From assembly GCA_963699085.1 (NCBI GenBank), contig CAVOTH010000004.1, positions 1-64,000 on the forward strand: a stretch of 64,000 nucleotides of DNA, given 5' to 3'. Below, piece by piece: positions 63,051 to 64,000 of this stretch. Every line of letters begins with the position of its first letter. Positions within the stretch are counted from its first letter, which is position 1. The notes below the pieces were generated by a model. That model was not told the DNA's origin. It made no database searches and was given only the letters and a program-made list of their open reading frames with translations. The position numbers and the translations under genes are program-made. This stretch comes from Bog-756 sp963699085 (GTDB lineage Bacteria; Actinomycetota; Acidimicrobiia; Acidimicrobiales; RAAP-2).

Positions 63051-64000
63051 TCAGGAGATCCAGATCTCCTGGGGCCAGACCGCTCCGCCGATGAGTCCGA
63101 ACGCCGGGCTGCCGGCCGGCGTCGTCGGGTTGTCGAAGTTCTGCACATTGGACATGGCGCCGATGGCCCAGACGGTGCGGTCGTACCAGACGTAGGGGAT
63201 GTCCTGGGAGAGCAGCTTGTTGACCTGCTGGTAGGCGGCGACCTGATCGGCGGAGGTTGTCGCCTCGCGCCCCTGGATGAGCGCGGTCTGCATGGCCGGG
63301 TCGGTATTGCGGGCCATGTTGATGGCGAATCCGGGGGTACTCGCGTTGGTCGGTGTCCAGAAGATGTAGTTGAGGTCGGGGTTGACGGCGCCGAACTGCC
63401 GCCAGGTGAGCGCCTGGTATGCGCCGGTCAGGGCCACGTTGATGATGGAGTCCTGCAGGATCGGCACGAGGGTGACCTGCATACCGGCTTGTTGCAGCAC
63501 CTGCTGGAGGTACTGGCCGATCTGACTGCCCTTGGGGTCCGGGGTATGTCCCAGGTTGAACGAGACACTGGCCCCCGACGCCTTCACCTCGGACACCAGC
63601 TGCTTGGCCTTGTCGAGGTTGTAGGCCGGGTAACCGTTGTCCGACAGGTAATACGGCGAGGACGACGTGAAGGCCCCGTTGGTGGTCGGGTTGACCCCGT
63701 TGTCGATCACTTTGACGTACTGCTCGGAACTCGTTGCGTAAGCCATGGCCTGGCGCAGCTTGAGGTTGTTGAAGGGCGCTTTCGACAGGTTCAACTGGAT
63801 GCATCCCATGTCCGGTTCGCCGGCGATCTTCACCGTGTCGTCGCAGTAGGCGAGTGAGGTGTCATCCCTCAACTCGATGATGTCGGAGCCGGTATCGGTG
63901 TGCATGATGTCGACGGCGCCCGATTTGAGGCTGTTCAGGATCTGGTCGGTATCGGGGATCGGCTTGTAGGTGATGGTGTCCAGGTAGGGCAGACCCGGCC
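63051..64000 (-). CDS. ABC transporter substrate-binding protein, family 5 (partial)
   Basis: The frame is open to the right edge, so the N-terminus and signal peptide lie outside the window. The visible 315 or so residues (YLDTITYKPIPDTDQILNSL, FNNLKLRQAMAYATSSEQYV, SSPYYLSDNGYPAYNLDKAK, WRQFGAVNPDLNYIFW) are the C-terminal half of a DppA/OppA-type protein that binds peptides or small solutes outside the cell. Permease and ATPase genes do not follow on this side; mtrA comes next after 72 bases. Confidence 0.88.
   Translation of the reverse strand, partial: PGLPYLDTITYKPIPDTDQILNSLKSGAVDIMHTDTGSDIIELRDDTSLAYCDDTVKIAGEPDMGCIQLNLSKAPFNNLKLRQAMAYATSSEQYVKVIDNGVNPTTNGAFTSSSPYYLSDNGYPAYNLDKAKQLVSEVKASGASVSFNLGHTPDPKGSQIGQYLQQVLQQAGMQVTLVPILQDSIINVALTGAYQALTWRQFGAVNPDLNYIFWTPTNASTPGFAINMARNTDPAMQTALIQGREATTSADQVAAYQQVNKLLSQDIPYVWYDRTVWAIGAMSNVQNFDNPTTPAGSPAFGLIGGAVWPQEIWIS

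Overview
The window is a high-GC actinobacterial chromosome segment, most likely from the class Acidimicrobiia or a close relative. The evidence is a set of actinobacterial housekeeping families: class II DAHP synthase, an F420-type LLM oxidoreductase, a mycothiol-type maleylpyruvate isomerase, mtrA-mtrB with an LpqB-like lipoprotein, GAF-ANTAR regulators, a Rne/Rng-rplU-rpmA-obg-proBA block and mreBCD-pbp2. Many genes also start directly downstream of a TANNNT hexamer with no Shine-Dalgarno site. The genus cannot be fixed from the sequence alone. No transposase, integrase, CRISPR array or rRNA was seen.

Layout. 1-353: tRNA-Lys, tRNA-His and tRNA-Arg. 354-13850: a signalling region of lower GC (hand counts 48-60% in sampled lines, against 67-73% in sampled lines of the housekeeping part). 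It holds receivers, a soluble HAMP-array hybrid kinase, a PAS hybrid kinase with an HPt domain, a receiver-diguanylate cyclase, a broken NarL-type regulator, two GAF-ANTAR proteins and a GAF-GGDEF-EAL protein. 13928-18352: a surface repeat lipoprotein, then a coupled ParA / zinc-ribbon / DedA trio. 18656-25466: two more GGDEF-EAL proteins, tRNA-Pro, a Ppx/GppA phosphatase and a 50-residue zinc-ribbon protein. 25796-36661: glutathione peroxidase, maleylpyruvate isomerase, tig-clpP-clpX, folC, an MFS transporter, ndk and mreBCD. 36720-52699: pbp2, a radical SAM / DUF2344 pair, rne, rplU, rpmA, a tyrosine phosphatase, obg, proB, proA, and MoxR / VWA / phosphoglycerate mutase. 52877-60045: two secreted proteins, an orphan protein, class II DAHP synthase, an LLM oxidoreductase, nadD, a membrane protein and rsfS. 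60085-62978: mtrA-mtrB-lpqB-like operon on the minus strand. 63051-64000: end of a peptide-type ABC substrate-binding protein that runs off the edge.

How the parts work together. The island looks like a phosphorelay (two hybrid kinases plus HPt) feeding c-di-GMP synthesis through a translationally coupled receiver-GGDEF output, with ANTAR proteins that could add RNA-level control. The window encodes four GGDEF proteins, three with an EAL domain. The rest covers proteostasis (tig, clpP, clpX), rod-shape wall synthesis (mreBCD, pbp2), ribosome biogenesis (rplU, rpmA, obg, rsfS) and proline synthesis (proB, proA).

Caution. At least nine genes are broken by one-base frame changes, including tig, clpX, folC, mreC and pbp2, which are rarely lost. 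Indel errors in the assembly are a more likely cause than real decay, so broken genes are annotated over their full span.
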